Below are positions 25,971 through 34,288 of a stretch of DNA of 64,000 nt, in pieces. Positions within the stretch are counted from its first letter, which is position 1; the number at the start of each line of letters is the position of its first letter. The stretch comes from Massilia sp. ST3. GTDB taxonomy: Bacteria; Pseudomonadota; Gammaproteobacteria; Burkholderiales; Burkholderiaceae_D. A program made the position numbers and the translations under genes. The DNA lies in NCBI RefSeq assembly GCF_018119405.1, contig NZ_JAGPWC010000011.1:29600-93599 (forward strand), given 5' to 3'. The notes beneath the pieces are model-generated. The model saw nothing but the letters and a program-made list of their open reading frames with translations, had not been told where the DNA came from and searched no databases.

Positions 25971-27401
25971 ATGAAACAACTGTATATCGATGGCCAGTGG
26001 ATGGCCGGCGCAGGCGTCACCACCACCCGCAGCCCGTCCGACCGCAGCGACGTGATCGCCGAGTACGCGAGCGCGGGCGCGGAGCAGGCCGCGCTGGCGG
26101 TGGCGGCGGCGCACGCCGCCGCGCCGGCCTGGGGCCTGTCCGGGGTGCAGCAGCGCGCCGACGCCCTCGACGCCATCGGCACCGAGATCCTGGCGCGCAA
26201 GACCGAACTGGGCACCTTGCTGTCGCGCGAGGAAGGCAAGACGCTGCCGGAAGGCATCGCCGAGGCGGGCCGCGCCGGCGCCATCTTCAAGTTCTTTGCC
26301 CAGGAAGCCCTGCGCGTGCGCGGCGACCGCCTGGCCTCGGTGCGCCCCGGCATCGAGGTCGACGTCACCCGCGAGCCGGTCGGCGTGGTCGGCATCATCG
26401 CGCCGTGGAACTTCCCGATCGCCATTCCGGCCTGGAAGATCGCGCCGGCCCTGGCCTACGGCAATACGGTCGTGTTCAAGCCGGCCGAGCTGGTGCCGGG
26501 CTGCGCCTGGGCGCTGGCCGAGATCATCAGCCGCGCCGGCCTGCCGCCGGGCGTGTTCAACCTGGCGATGGGGCCGGGCCGCGTGGTGGGCGAAGCCATG
26601 CTGAACGACAGCCGCGTGAACGCCATCAGCTTCACCGGCTCGACCTCCACCGGCGAGCGCGTGATGCTGGCCTGCGCGCGCCGCCGTGCCCGCATGCAGC
26701 TGGAAATGGGCGGCAAGAATCCGCTGGTGGTGCTGGCCGACGCCGACCTCGACGTCGCCGTCAATGCCGCGCTGCAGGGCTCCTTCTTCTCGACCGGCCA
26801 GCGCTGCACGGCTTCGTCGCGCCTGATCGTCGACGAACAGATCTACGGCAAGTTCGTCGACGCCCTGGCCGGCCGCATGGCGGCGCTCAAGGTCGGCCAT
26901 GCGCTGCACCAGGGCATCGACATCGGTCCCGTGGTCGACAGCTCGCAGCTGGAGCAGGACCTGTCGTACATCGAGATCGCCAAAGGCGAGGGCGCGCGCC
27001 TGGTGTGCGGCGGCGAGCGCCTGCAGCGCGAGACTGATGGCTACTTCCTCAGCCCGGCGCTGTTCGCCGATTGCGAGCCGGGCATGCGCCATGCGCGCGA
27101 AGAGATCTTCGGACCGGTCGCCTCGGTGATTCCGGCCAAGGGCTACGAGCATGCGCTGGCCCTGGCGAACGATACCGAGTTCGGCCTGACCGCGGGCATC
27201 TGCACCACTTCGCTCAAGCACGCCACGCATTTCAAGCGCAACGCCAAGGCCGGCATGGTGATGGTGAACGTGCCGACCGCGGGCGTCGACTACCACGTGC
27301 CTTTCGGCGGCACCAAGGGCTCGAGTTTCGGGCCGCGCGAGCAGGGCAGCAACGCGGTGGAGTTCTTCACGACCGTCAAGACCAGCTACACCAGCGCCTG
27401 A
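25971..27401 (+). CDS. Aldehyde dehydrogenase, probably 2-ketoglutaric semialdehyde dehydrogenase
   Basis: A 476-residue NAD(P)-dependent aldehyde dehydrogenase. The catalytic residues are Glu245 in LEMGGKNP and Cys279 in GQRCTAS, the oxyanion region is APWNFPIAIPAWK, and the cofactor loop is FTGSTSTGERV. The C-terminal DYHVPFGGTKGSSFGPREQG is characteristic of the 2,5-dioxopentanoate (alpha-ketoglutaric semialdehyde) dehydrogenase group used in pentose, glucarate or hydroxyproline degradation. No genes of those pathways are adjacent, so the substrate is inferred from resemblance only. It stands alone, followed by complex palindromes. Confidence 0.87.
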   Translation: MKQLYIDGQWMAGAGVTTTRSPSDRSDVIAEYASAGAEQAALAVAAAHAAAPAWGLSGVQQRADALDAIGTEILARKTELGTLLSREEGKTLPEGIAEAGRAGAIFKFFAQEALRVRGDRLASVRPGIEVDVTREPVGVVGIIAPWNFPIAIPAWKIAPALAYGNTVVFKPAELVPGCAWALAEIISRAGLPPGVFNLAMGPGRVVGEAMLNDSRVNAISFTGSTSTGERVMLACARRRARMQLEMGGKNPLVVLADADLDVAVNAALQGSFFSTGQRCTASSRLIVDEQIYGKFVDALAGRMAALKVGHALHQGIDIGPVVDSSQLEQDLSYIEIAKGEGARLVCGGERLQRETDGYFLSPALFADCEPGMRHAREEIFGPVASVIPAKGYEHALALANDTEFGLTAGICTTSLKHATHFKRNAKAGMVMVNVPTAGVDYHVPFGGTKGSSFGPREQGSNAVEFFTTVKTSYTSA

Positions 27402-27427
27402 CGGCGCCGCGCCCGTGCAATAAAACG

Positions 27428-27496
27428 AGGAGGGCTTCCTGCGCAGGAAGTCCTCCCCGCAGACGTCCTGCGAACGCAGGCCGTCAGGAAGCCCTC
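27428..27496. repeat. Nested palindromes between convergent genes
   Basis: GAGGGCTTCCTG at 27430-27441 is complementary to CAGGAAGCCCTC at 27485-27496. The left part also contains the perfect palindrome CTTCCTGCGCAGGAAG (27435-27450), and a third hairpin CCTGCG/CGCAGG lies inside. Alternative foldings are possible. The element sits between the aldehyde dehydrogenase and the convergent disordered-protein gene and could serve as a two-way terminator without a T-run. Confidence 0.6.
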
Positions 27497-27499
27497 GGG

Positions 27500-28543
27500 C
27501 TACTTGCGCGAGAAGCCGGTGTCGTCGTCCATCTTGCGGTCGCCGGCCAGCTTGTTGGCGCCGGCCGGGCTGCGCGGCAGGCCGCCGACGGTATCGTTGG
27601 ATTCATGCACCGCCGGGTCGCGCTGCATGCTGCCGCCCGGCTTCCAGCCCGGGTTGTCGCTGCGCGGGCCGCTGTTGCCCGGGCTGCGCGGCAGGCCGCC
27701 CGACACGTCGTTCGACAAGTGCACGTCTTCGGTGCCGGTGTCGCGCGCATGCTCGCCGGTCTGCGATCCATCGCGGTCGGCGCTGTACTGCGAGTGGCCG
27801 CCACTGCGCTGCTCGCTGCCGCCTTCGCCTTGCGCGGACTGGACGCTGCCGGACTGCGCGTTCTGCGGACCGGCCTGCATCGCATTGGGCGGCGCACGGA
27901 AGCTTTCCTGGTCACGGCCGTAGAGTTCCTCGTGCGGCGTCGCGGACAGGTCGGCCTGGGCGCTGCGCAGCGGCGATTCGCCGACCACCTGCGGCGCATC
28001 GTAGTGCTGGTGGTGATGACCCATGGAGCCGCCGCGCAGCTCCGGCTGGGCGACATTCTGGGGATTCAGGTCATGGGCGGCCTGGCTGTTGCCGGTATGC
28101 GGATGAACGTCCACCCCGGTGTTCCCCGAGCGGCGGCCGACAGGCTGCTCCAGCAAGCCCCAGGCTTCGGAATGGATCTCCATCTGGCGCTGGTGGCTGT
28201 CGGTGATGCCCTGCTGCGGGCCGGAGCCGCCGGTCTGCTGGCTCTGCATCGAGCCGCCGTGCAGGTCGCGCCCGCTGGCGGGGAACTTGCTGTCGTCGCG
28301 CTCGAACCAGTCCTGCCCGGCTGCGCCGGCATGCAGGTCCTGCTGCTGGGTGCCGGGATTGGGATTCTGCTGCTGCGTGCCGCCGGGGCCGACGCCCGGC
28401 TGGGCCTGCTGCATGGTGGCGCCGTTCGGATAGGTATGGTCGTTCGGCCCGCTGGTGGTATTGCCCTTCGCACCTTCGGTCCATTTTTCGTTGGCGCCGT
28501 TATTGGTCTGGTTATTGGTTTCGCTGCGTTGGTTCGCATCCAT
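27500..28543 (-). CDS. Large disordered hydrophilin-like protein
   Basis: A 347-residue protein with almost no hydrophobic segments, very rich in Gly, Gln, Asn, Ser, Asp and His. No folded domain is recognised. A motif is repeated near the C-terminus, NDVSGGLPRSPG and NDTVGGLPRSPA, and shorter Q/G-rich stretches (QQQNPNPGTQQQ) recur. The composition is that of hydrophilins and other desiccation- or osmotic-stress proteins. It diverges from a KGG-motif stress protein and shares a mirror-image promoter pair with it, which supports a common stress role. The function is inferred from composition and context only. Confidence 0.75.
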   Translation of the reverse strand: MDANQRSETNNQTNNGANEKWTEGAKGNTTSGPNDHTYPNGATMQQAQPGVGPGGTQQQNPNPGTQQQDLHAGAAGQDWFERDDSKFPASGRDLHGGSMQSQQTGGSGPQQGITDSHQRQMEIHSEAWGLLEQPVGRRSGNTGVDVHPHTGNSQAAHDLNPQNVAQPELRGGSMGHHHQHYDAPQVVGESPLRSAQADLSATPHEELYGRDQESFRAPPNAMQAGPQNAQSGSVQSAQGEGGSEQRSGGHSQYSADRDGSQTGEHARDTGTEDVHLSNDVSGGLPRSPGNSGPRSDNPGWKPGGSMQRDPAVHESNDTVGGLPRSPAGANKLAGDRKMDDDTGFSRK

Positions 28544-28627
28544 CTTGGCCTCCTGTTCGTATCGTCAGGGGCGGCGCGGAACGCGCGCCGCCTGATGTTG
28601 CCATGATGCTCGTGCCTCTTTAAACAC

Positions 28628-28661
28628 AGTATAGGAAGACGTAGGGGTGCTGTGTAGGACT
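28628..28661 (-). promoter_or_regulatory. Stress-type promoter for the disordered protein
   Basis: On the minus strand GTCC-TACACA (60 to 51 of 28600) is followed after 17 bases by TATACT (33 to 28), preceded by C to give CTATACT, the RpoS-preferred -10. The leader would be about 80 bases. It mirrors the plus-strand promoter at 28738-28770. Confidence 0.6.
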
Positions 28662-28737
28662 GTTTCTGACCAGCTGATGAAGCAATTTGTTGACGACTGG
28701 AAGTACATTTTCGTCAATGCATTTTCTGTCGCGTGTA

Positions 28738-28770
28738 GTCCTACAAAGTCATCTGAAAACGTCCTATACC
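28738..28770 (+). promoter_or_regulatory. Stress-type promoter for the KGG protein
   Basis: GTCC-TACAAA (28738-28747) is followed after 17 bases by TATACC (28765-28770), again preceded by CC. Both divergent promoters in this 348-base gap share the arrangement GTCCTACAMA-N17-TATACY. The remainder of the gap shows no gene. Confidence 0.6.
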
Positions 28771-28891
28771 CTCATCCATCACGCGTGCCTAAGATGACTT
28801 CGACCCTCGCTCATCGGCGCATTTCCGAGAGCCTGGATCAAGCCTGCCGCAGGACGCGGCGGTTCTAAAAGCGAACAGGGAGAAGACCATC

Positions 28892-29212
28892 ATGGCCTCA
28901 AGCAATCAAGGTAGCAAACAAGGCAGCAATCAGGGCGGCAGCAGCCAAAGCAGCGGTACCCGCAATCGCGGTTTCGCTTCGATGGATCCGGCACGCCAGC
29001 GCGAGATCGCCAGCCAGGGCGGCAAGGCTGCCCACGCAAAAGGAACGGCACACGAATTCACTTCGGAAGAAGCCCGCCGTGCCGGCAGCATGAGCCACGG
29101 CAACCGCCAGTCGGCCAGCGCCAGCGCAGGCGGCGCTTCCCGTACCAGCAGCAAGACCGGCGGCAACCGCCAGAGCTCGTCGAGCGGCAACCGCGGCGGC
29201 TCGAAAGAGTAA
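28892..29212 (+). CDS. KGG-motif stress-induced protein
   Basis: A 106-residue disordered, basic, Ser/Gly/Gln-rich protein. The KGG repeat region is GFASMDPARQREIASQGGKA followed by HAKGTAHEFTSEEARRAG, the signature of the YciG/GsiB-like general stress protein family. The flanks are low-complexity (SNQGSKQGSNQGG and SSSSGNRGGSKE). AGGGAGAAG lies 7 bases upstream of the start. Members accumulate in stationary phase or desiccation, and the molecular role is not established. It is followed by an intrinsic terminator and is therefore monocistronic. Confidence 0.88.
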   Translation: MASSNQGSKQGSNQGGSSQSSGTRNRGFASMDPARQREIASQGGKAAHAKGTAHEFTSEEARRAGSMSHGNRQSASASAGGASRTSSKTGGNRQSSSSGNRGGSKE

Positions 29213-29264
29213 GTCGTCCCAGCAGCCTGCCGGCGCGCGCCGCCAGGCTGTCGCCAGTATCCAG

Positions 29265-29293
29265 CGGGGAGCCACGAGGCTCCCCGTTCTGTT
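29265..29293 (+). terminator. Intrinsic terminator after the KGG gene
   Basis: A perfect 9-bp stem CGGGGAGCC/GGCTCCCCG (29265-29273, 29278-29286) with a 4-base loop is followed by the T-rich TTCTGTTT. Confidence 0.75.
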
Positions 29294-29395
29294 TGCGGCG
29301 CGTGCTTTCCGCTCTTGGCTTTTCCGACACACTCAAGGCCGATGGGATGCGGTAGAATCGCTGCGCCTTTTTCAACATTCCTAAGGAACAACGTC

Positions 29396-29800
29396 GTGAA
29401 ACCAGCGGTTATCCGTCAAGTCAAAAGCCTGTCCATGTCGTGCGACCGTGTCGGCAACCTGTTGCTGACCAAGTTCTCCACCCAGGGCGCGAACGACCTC
29501 GCCATCCACGTTCCCGCATCGATCGTGTTCTGGCTGCTCAAGCACCTGCCGGTCAACCGCGACCCGAAGCTGGCGCCGCCCCCGCAAGGCCCGGCGATCA
29601 CCCAGCACGACTGGGACAATCCGTACACGCCGCGCGCCCAGTACGTGAACTGCAAGGAACTGCCGGGCGCCATCCGCATGCACTTCGTGCTCGACAGCAA
29701 GCAGGATCTGACCGTGGTCCTCGACCGCGCCAACGTCGAGCTGATGCGCCAGATCATGACGATGTACACGAAGGACCTGATCGACCTCGACGCGCAGTAA
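29396..29800 (+). CDS. Conserved-looking soluble protein of unknown function
   Basis: A 134-residue protein starting at GTG (VKPAVIRQVKSLSMSCDRVG), with AAGGA 8 bases upstream. It has no signal peptide or membrane segment and contains a PPPQGPAITQHDWDNPYTP stretch in the middle and an alpha/beta-looking C-terminus (FVLDSKQDLTVVLDRANVEL). I do not recognise the family. Codon use and the clear ribosome site make it a real gene. It stands alone between a terminator and the M14 peptidase gene, which starts 97 bases later. Confidence 0.75.
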   Translation: MKPAVIRQVKSLSMSCDRVGNLLLTKFSTQGANDLAIHVPASIVFWLLKHLPVNRDPKLAPPPQGPAITQHDWDNPYTPRAQYVNCKELPGAIRMHFVLDSKQDLTVVLDRANVELMRQIMTMYTKDLIDLDAQ

Positions 29801-29897
29801 TCCTCTCCTGCGGCGCGGCGGATGGCAGGGAGGTCCGGCGGCCGAGCTTCCGGTATCATTGGCCGGTATTGTGTAACCGGCCACGAAAGGACCCCCC

Positions 29898-31019
29898 ATG
29901 CCCATCAAAATCAGCCAGATGTTCGACTCCGGTTCCATCGAGGTCGTCCGCGCCGACCATCCCCGGCAGATCGACCTGAACCTGCGCAAGGATTCGCACG
30001 CCGACATCCACCAGTGGTTCCACTTCCGCCTGCAGGGCGCGCGCGGCCAGGCCTGCACCCTGCGTTTCCTGAACGCGGGCCAGGCCACCTATCCGAAGGG
30101 CTTCGAGGACTATCAGGTGGCGGCCAGCTACGACACCGAGAACTGGTTCCGGGTGCCGACCTCCTTCGACGGCCAGGTCATGACCGTCAACCACACGCCC
30201 GAGCTCGACAGCGTCTACTACGCCTACTTCGAGCCCTATACCTGGGAGCGCCACTTGCGCCTGCTGGGTGAGGTGGCCGAGAACCCGATCGCGCGCGTGC
30301 ACGACATCGGCTCCACGGTCGACGGCCGCGACATGAATCTGGTCGTGATCGGCAATCCGCAGGCGGAAAAGAAGATCTGGGTGATCGCCCGCCAGCACCC
30401 GGGCGAGACCATGGCCGAATGGTTCGTCGAAGGCATGATGGATGCGCTGCTGGACAACGCCAACCCGGTCTCGCGCAAGCTGCTGTCGCGCGCCGTGTTC
30501 TACATCGTCCCGAACATGAACCCGGACGGCTCGGTGCGCGGCAACCTGCGCACCAACGCCGCGGGCGCCAACCTGAACCGCGAGTGGATGAGCCCGAGCC
30601 TCGAGCGCAGCCCGGAAGTGCTGTGCGTAAAGAACAAGATCCACGAGACCGGCGTCGACATGTTCTTCGACATCCACGGCGACGAGGCGCTGCCCTACAA
30701 CTTCGTGGCCGGCAACGAGATGCTCGAAGACTTCACCCCGGAACGCATGGAGCGCCAGAAGGCCTTCGTGGAGCGCTACATGGCCGCCAGCCCGGACTTC
30801 CAGAATGTCTACGGCTACGCCGCCAGCAAGTACAACGACGAGCTCCTGACCCTGGCCTCCAAGTACATCGGCCACACCTTCAAGTGCCTGTCGCTGACCC
30901 TGGAGATGCCGTTCAAGGACAACGCCAACCTGCCCGATGCCCACACCGGCTGGAACGGCGCAAGGAGCGCGGCGCTGGGCGCGGCGATGCTGCAGCCTAT
31001 CCTGCAGTCGCTGGACTAA
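29898..31019 (+). CDS. M14 family zinc carboxypeptidase (cytosolic carboxypeptidase-like)
   Basis: A 373-residue metallopeptidase with the N-terminal beta-sandwich domain of the cytosolic carboxypeptidase subfamily (about 1-125, with IHQWFHFRLQGARGQ) and the M14 catalytic domain. Zinc ligands are His167 and Glu170 in RQHPGETM, and His260 in DIHGDE. The NMNPDGSVRGNLRTN and GANLNREW segments are also typical. There is no signal peptide, so it acts in the cytoplasm. Bacterial substrates are unknown, though eukaryotic relatives remove glutamates from tubulin. AAAGGA precedes the start. The CYTH gene follows after 4 bases. Confidence 0.9.
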   Translation: MPIKISQMFDSGSIEVVRADHPRQIDLNLRKDSHADIHQWFHFRLQGARGQACTLRFLNAGQATYPKGFEDYQVAASYDTENWFRVPTSFDGQVMTVNHTPELDSVYYAYFEPYTWERHLRLLGEVAENPIARVHDIGSTVDGRDMNLVVIGNPQAEKKIWVIARQHPGETMAEWFVEGMMDALLDNANPVSRKLLSRAVFYIVPNMNPDGSVRGNLRTNAAGANLNREWMSPSLERSPEVLCVKNKIHETGVDMFFDIHGDEALPYNFVAGNEMLEDFTPERMERQKAFVERYMAASPDFQNVYGYAASKYNDELLTLASKYIGHTFKCLSLTLEMPFKDNANLPDAHTGWNGARSAALGAAMLQPILQSLD

Positions 31020-31023
31020 TTCC

Positions 31024-31497
31024 ATGGGCGTCGAGATCGAGCGCAAGTTCCTGGTGCAGGGCGAGGCCTGGCGCGCGCTCGGCGAGCCCGTGCTGCTGCG
31101 CCAGGGCTACCTGAGCGCGGACCCGATGCGCACCGTGCGTGTGCGCATCGAAGGCGGGCAGGGCGTCCTCACCATCAAGAGCAAGAACGTCGGCGCCACG
31201 CGCGGCGAATGGGAATACCCGATCCCGCTGCCTGACGCGGCCGAGCTGCTCGACCGCCTGTGCGAGCGCCCGCTGGTCGAGAAGACCCGCCGCCGCATCC
31301 TGCACGCCGGCTTCACCTGGGAAGTCGACGAATTCCTGGGCGAGAACGCGGGCCTGGTGGTGGCCGAGATCGAACTGCCGTCCGAGGACACCGCTTTCGA
31401 ACTCCCGGCCTGGGTCGGCCGGGAAGTCACCGGCGACAAGCGCTACTACAACTCCAGCCTGATCCGCCATCCTTATTCCACCTGGACCCACCCATGA
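31024..31497 (+). CDS. CYTH domain protein (triphosphate tunnel metalloenzyme)
   Basis: A 157-residue protein with the diagnostic ExExK motif in VEIERKFLV at the N-terminus, followed by charged beta-strands (RTVRVRIEG, VLTIKSK, WEVDEFLG, LVVAEIEL) that line the tunnel. Bacterial short CYTH proteins mostly hydrolyse inorganic triphosphate, and some are class IV adenylate cyclases. The sequence alone does not decide. It lies 4 bases after the peptidase gene and its stop overlaps the serine hydrolase start by four bases, so the three genes form an operon. Confidence 0.9.
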   Translation: MGVEIERKFLVQGEAWRALGEPVLLRQGYLSADPMRTVRVRIEGGQGVLTIKSKNVGATRGEWEYPIPLPDAAELLDRLCERPLVEKTRRRILHAGFTWEVDEFLGENAGLVVAEIELPSEDTAFELPAWVGREVTGDKRYYNSSLIRHPYSTWTHP

Positions 31498-32654
31498 CAA
31501 ACATGCCGCGCCGCAGCTTGCTGGCGCTCTCCGCCGCCGTGCTCCTGACGGCCTGCGGCACCCTCGCCACCGACACCGCCGGCACTCCCAGCTATTTCCC
31601 GCCCGCGGGCGACTGGGCGCGCAAGGACCCCGGGCAGCTGGGCATGGACCCGGCGGCCCTTGCGGCCGCGGTACAGTACGCGCAGGCGCACGAGACCACC
31701 CGCGCGCGCGACTTCTCCGACCAGGAAGCCACCTTCGGCGCGCGCCTCGGCTCGATGCCGACCCGGCGCGCCAATACCAACGGCCTGGTGATCTACAAGG
31801 GCTATGTGGTGGCCGAGTTCGGCGACACGCAGTTCGTCGACCCGACCTATTCGGTGGCCAAGAGCATGCTGGCGACGGTGGCCGGCGTAGCCGTGCGCGA
31901 CGGGCGCATCAAGCTCGACGACGCCGTGGCCCAGCGTGTGAACGACGGCGGCTATGCCTCGGCCCACAATGCGCCGGTCACCTGGAAGCAGCACCTGCAG
32001 CAGGAATCCGAGTGGGAAGGCAGCATGTGGGGCAAAAACGCCGACTTCGTCGGCAAGGCGGCATTCGGCGCCGGCGAGCGCAAGCCGCGCGCGCTCCAGG
32101 CGCCCGGCAGCTTCTACGAATACAACGACGTGCGCATCAACCGCTTCGCGCTGTCGCTGCTGCGGGTGTTCGGCCAGCCGGTGCCGGACGTGTTCCAGGA
32201 GCAGGTGATGGACCCGGTCGGCGCCTCCAGCACCTGGAAGTGGGTGCCCTACCACAACAGCTACGTCGACCTGGACGGCAAGCAGGCGGTCTCGGTCAGC
32301 GGCGGGACCCGCTGGGGCGGCGGCATGTGGATCAACAGCTGGGACATGGCCCGCTTCGGCTACCTGTGGCTGCGCGGCGGGGCCTGGAACGGCCGCCAGA
32401 TCCTGCCCCCTGACTACGTCAAGGCAGCGCTCACCCCCAGCGCCAACGGCCCCGACTATGGTTACCTGTGGTGGCTGAATACCAAGGGCAAGAACCTGCC
32501 CGGCCTGCCGGCCAACGCCTACGCCGCGCTGGGGGCAGGGCAGAACACGATCGTGGTGTCGCCCGACCATGACCTGGTGATCGTGTGGCGCTGGCATGCG
32601 GGCAATCCTGCCGAGTTCGCTACCAGGGTCGCCGCCGCCATCCGGTCCCGCTAG
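31494..32654 (+). CDS. Lipoprotein serine hydrolase of the class C beta-lactamase fold
   Basis: A 386-residue exported enzyme. The signal peptide ends in a lipobox (LLTACG), so it is probably a lipoprotein. The nucleophile motif SVAK has Ser120 and Lys123, a YND motif follows near 210-212, and WGGGMWINSWDMARFGYLWL and WWLNTKG occupy the third motif region. It belongs with esterases and 6-aminohexanoate-dimer-hydrolase-like enzymes rather than true resistance beta-lactamases. The substrate is unknown. Translation is coupled to the CYTH gene. The 144 bases after it are AT-rich and probably hold the promoter of the next gene. Confidence 0.87.
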   Translation: MTNMPRRSLLALSAAVLLTACGTLATDTAGTPSYFPPAGDWARKDPGQLGMDPAALAAAVQYAQAHETTRARDFSDQEATFGARLGSMPTRRANTNGLVIYKGYVVAEFGDTQFVDPTYSVAKSMLATVAGVAVRDGRIKLDDAVAQRVNDGGYASAHNAPVTWKQHLQQESEWEGSMWGKNADFVGKAAFGAGERKPRALQAPGSFYEYNDVRINRFALSLLRVFGQPVPDVFQEQVMDPVGASSTWKWVPYHNSYVDLDGKQAVSVSGGTRWGGGMWINSWDMARFGYLWLRGGAWNGRQILPPDYVKAALTPSANGPDYGYLWWLNTKGKNLPGLPANAYAALGAGQNTIVVSPDHDLVIVWRWHAGNPAEFATRVAAAIRSR

Positions 32655-32798
32655 GCGCTTCACCGGCCTCGCCTCCAAGGCGGCGTTGCTGTGTATGAAT
32701 ACCAACAGTATATAGTTTCTTTTCGGAAGAACTTGTTTCAATTATTTAATCTTTAGGGGCAAACTGATAAGATTAGGGGGTTACTTCCCGGAACTCCC

Positions 32799-34223
32799 AT
32801 GATCTCCCCAATTCGAACCCTTACTGCGCTGGCGCTGGCCGCCACTGCGCTGACGATGTCCCATGCCGCTTCGGCGGCCGACCTGAAATCCGCCGCTTCC
32901 GCCTGCCGGCTTGGCGAAGAGGTGAAACGCTACAGCGACAACGAACGCGAATCCGGCGAAACGCCGCTCGCCATCGAAGGCGCCGTCACCGTCACATCGC
33001 GCGAGGCGCGCTGCCTGATGAACAAGCTCGGCAAAGAGCTGATCGTGATCGCCGCCGTGGACGATGAGCGCAAGCTTCCGGGCGCCATTCCCATGCGCTG
33101 GGCGGCCGGCGACGCCGCGGGCGTCCAGTCACGGCTGGCCGACACGCTGGCGGACCTGACCCAGGGCCGCAAGTCGCGTCCCCTGCTGGTCTATTGCCAC
33201 CACCTCAAGTGCGGCCTGTCGCAGCAGGTGGCCATGCGCGCCGCCAAGGCCGGGTATCCGAACGTGTACTGGCTGCGCTGGGGCATGCTCGGCTGGAAGC
33301 AGGCCGGCTATGCCTTCCAGGGCGAACCGGAAGACGATCCGGCGACGCGCTATGCGCGCCTGCTCGAGCAGTGCACGGCGGCGGCCTCGCCGGAGTCGAT
33401 CGCACGCGCCGCGAGTGAAATGCCGATGAACGAGCTCGAGTACGAAATGGAAAAAGGGCTGAAGGCGTACCAGAAGAACCGCAAGGAATGCCTCCAATCC
33501 CTGATCCCCGAAGCGGAGGAGCACAAGGGGCGCAAGGCCGACCTGGCGCAACGGATCGCACGCAGCGACGCGGATGCGTCGCGCAGCGTGAAGGCCGCGC
33601 AGACGGCTTTCAACACCAAGCCTGCCGACTACCTGGTGCCGCTGCTGTCGCAGGCGCCGGTGTCGACCTTGCGCGCCATGGCCGAGCGTGCCCGCGCCGT
33701 CAAGCCCGTGTCCAGCTGCGGAAGCTTCGATTACCGCCTTCCCGGCGCGAACAATGCGGCAATCGACGACATGAACGGACGCATGCGTTCCTACCGCGCC
33801 TGCCTGGACCGTCTGACAGAGCAGGGCGGGGCGGCGGCGCTCGATCCGGCCGAATTCGGCAAATTCGTGCGCATGGCCGAACTGACCCAGCCCTACACCT
33901 GCTCGGCCAGGCGCCAGCCACACTGCGTGCCGGATGAGGTCTGGTCGCGTCTGGCCCGTGTCGCCACGCGCGAGCAGCGGCAAATGGTGCAGCAAGCGGT
34001 GGCGCTCGCCGAATCGCTCGAAGGCGACGTGGACAAGGTGCGTGAGCGTCTCAACGACCTTGTCGACGCCAACAATGCCCGCGTGCGCCAGGCCGAAGCG
34101 GAGGACGAGGAGCGCGCGAACAGGAACAGCAACTATGGCGGCGGCTACAGCTATACGCCGCCGGCGCCGCCACCGGTCCAGTACCGCAAGCCGCTCGACT
34201 CCAGCGCCATGGGGATCCGATGA
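32799..34223 (+). CDS. Secreted protein with rhodanese-like domain
   Basis: A 474-residue protein with a signal peptide (about 1-27, ending ASA). Residues 45-170 look like a rhodanese/Cdc25 domain: RPLLVYCHHLKCGLSQQVA contains the cysteine loop, followed by NVYWLRWGMLGWKQAGY. The C-terminal 300 residues are helical with several cysteines (VSSCGSFDY, YTCSARRQPHCVPDEVW) and a Gly/Pro-rich tail and are not recognised. The active-site loop is longer and differs from the usual CRxGxR, so sulfurtransferase activity is uncertain. It is followed by a second small secreted-protein gene. Confidence 0.7.
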   Translation: MISPIRTLTALALAATALTMSHAASAADLKSAASACRLGEEVKRYSDNERESGETPLAIEGAVTVTSREARCLMNKLGKELIVIAAVDDERKLPGAIPMRWAAGDAAGVQSRLADTLADLTQGRKSRPLLVYCHHLKCGLSQQVAMRAAKAGYPNVYWLRWGMLGWKQAGYAFQGEPEDDPATRYARLLEQCTAAASPESIARAASEMPMNELEYEMEKGLKAYQKNRKECLQSLIPEAEEHKGRKADLAQRIARSDADASRSVKAAQTAFNTKPADYLVPLLSQAPVSTLRAMAERARAVKPVSSCGSFDYRLPGANNAAIDDMNGRMRSYRACLDRLTEQGGAAALDPAEFGKFVRMAELTQPYTCSARRQPHCVPDEVWSRLARVATREQRQMVQQAVALAESLEGDVDKVRERLNDLVDANNARVRQAEAEDEERANRNSNYGGGYSYTPPAPPPVQYRKPLDSSAMGIR

Positions 34224-34288
34224 AATCCGCCGGTCCAGGCCGCGGCCTGCCCACATCCAACACGTCCACGTTTTTGCCGAAGATTGCC

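Noticed and set aside
31494..32654. Antibiotic-resistance beta-lactamase
   Set aside because: It has the SxxK fold but the surrounding motifs and lipobox fit an esterase-like or NylB-like hydrolase, and no AmpR-type regulator is present.
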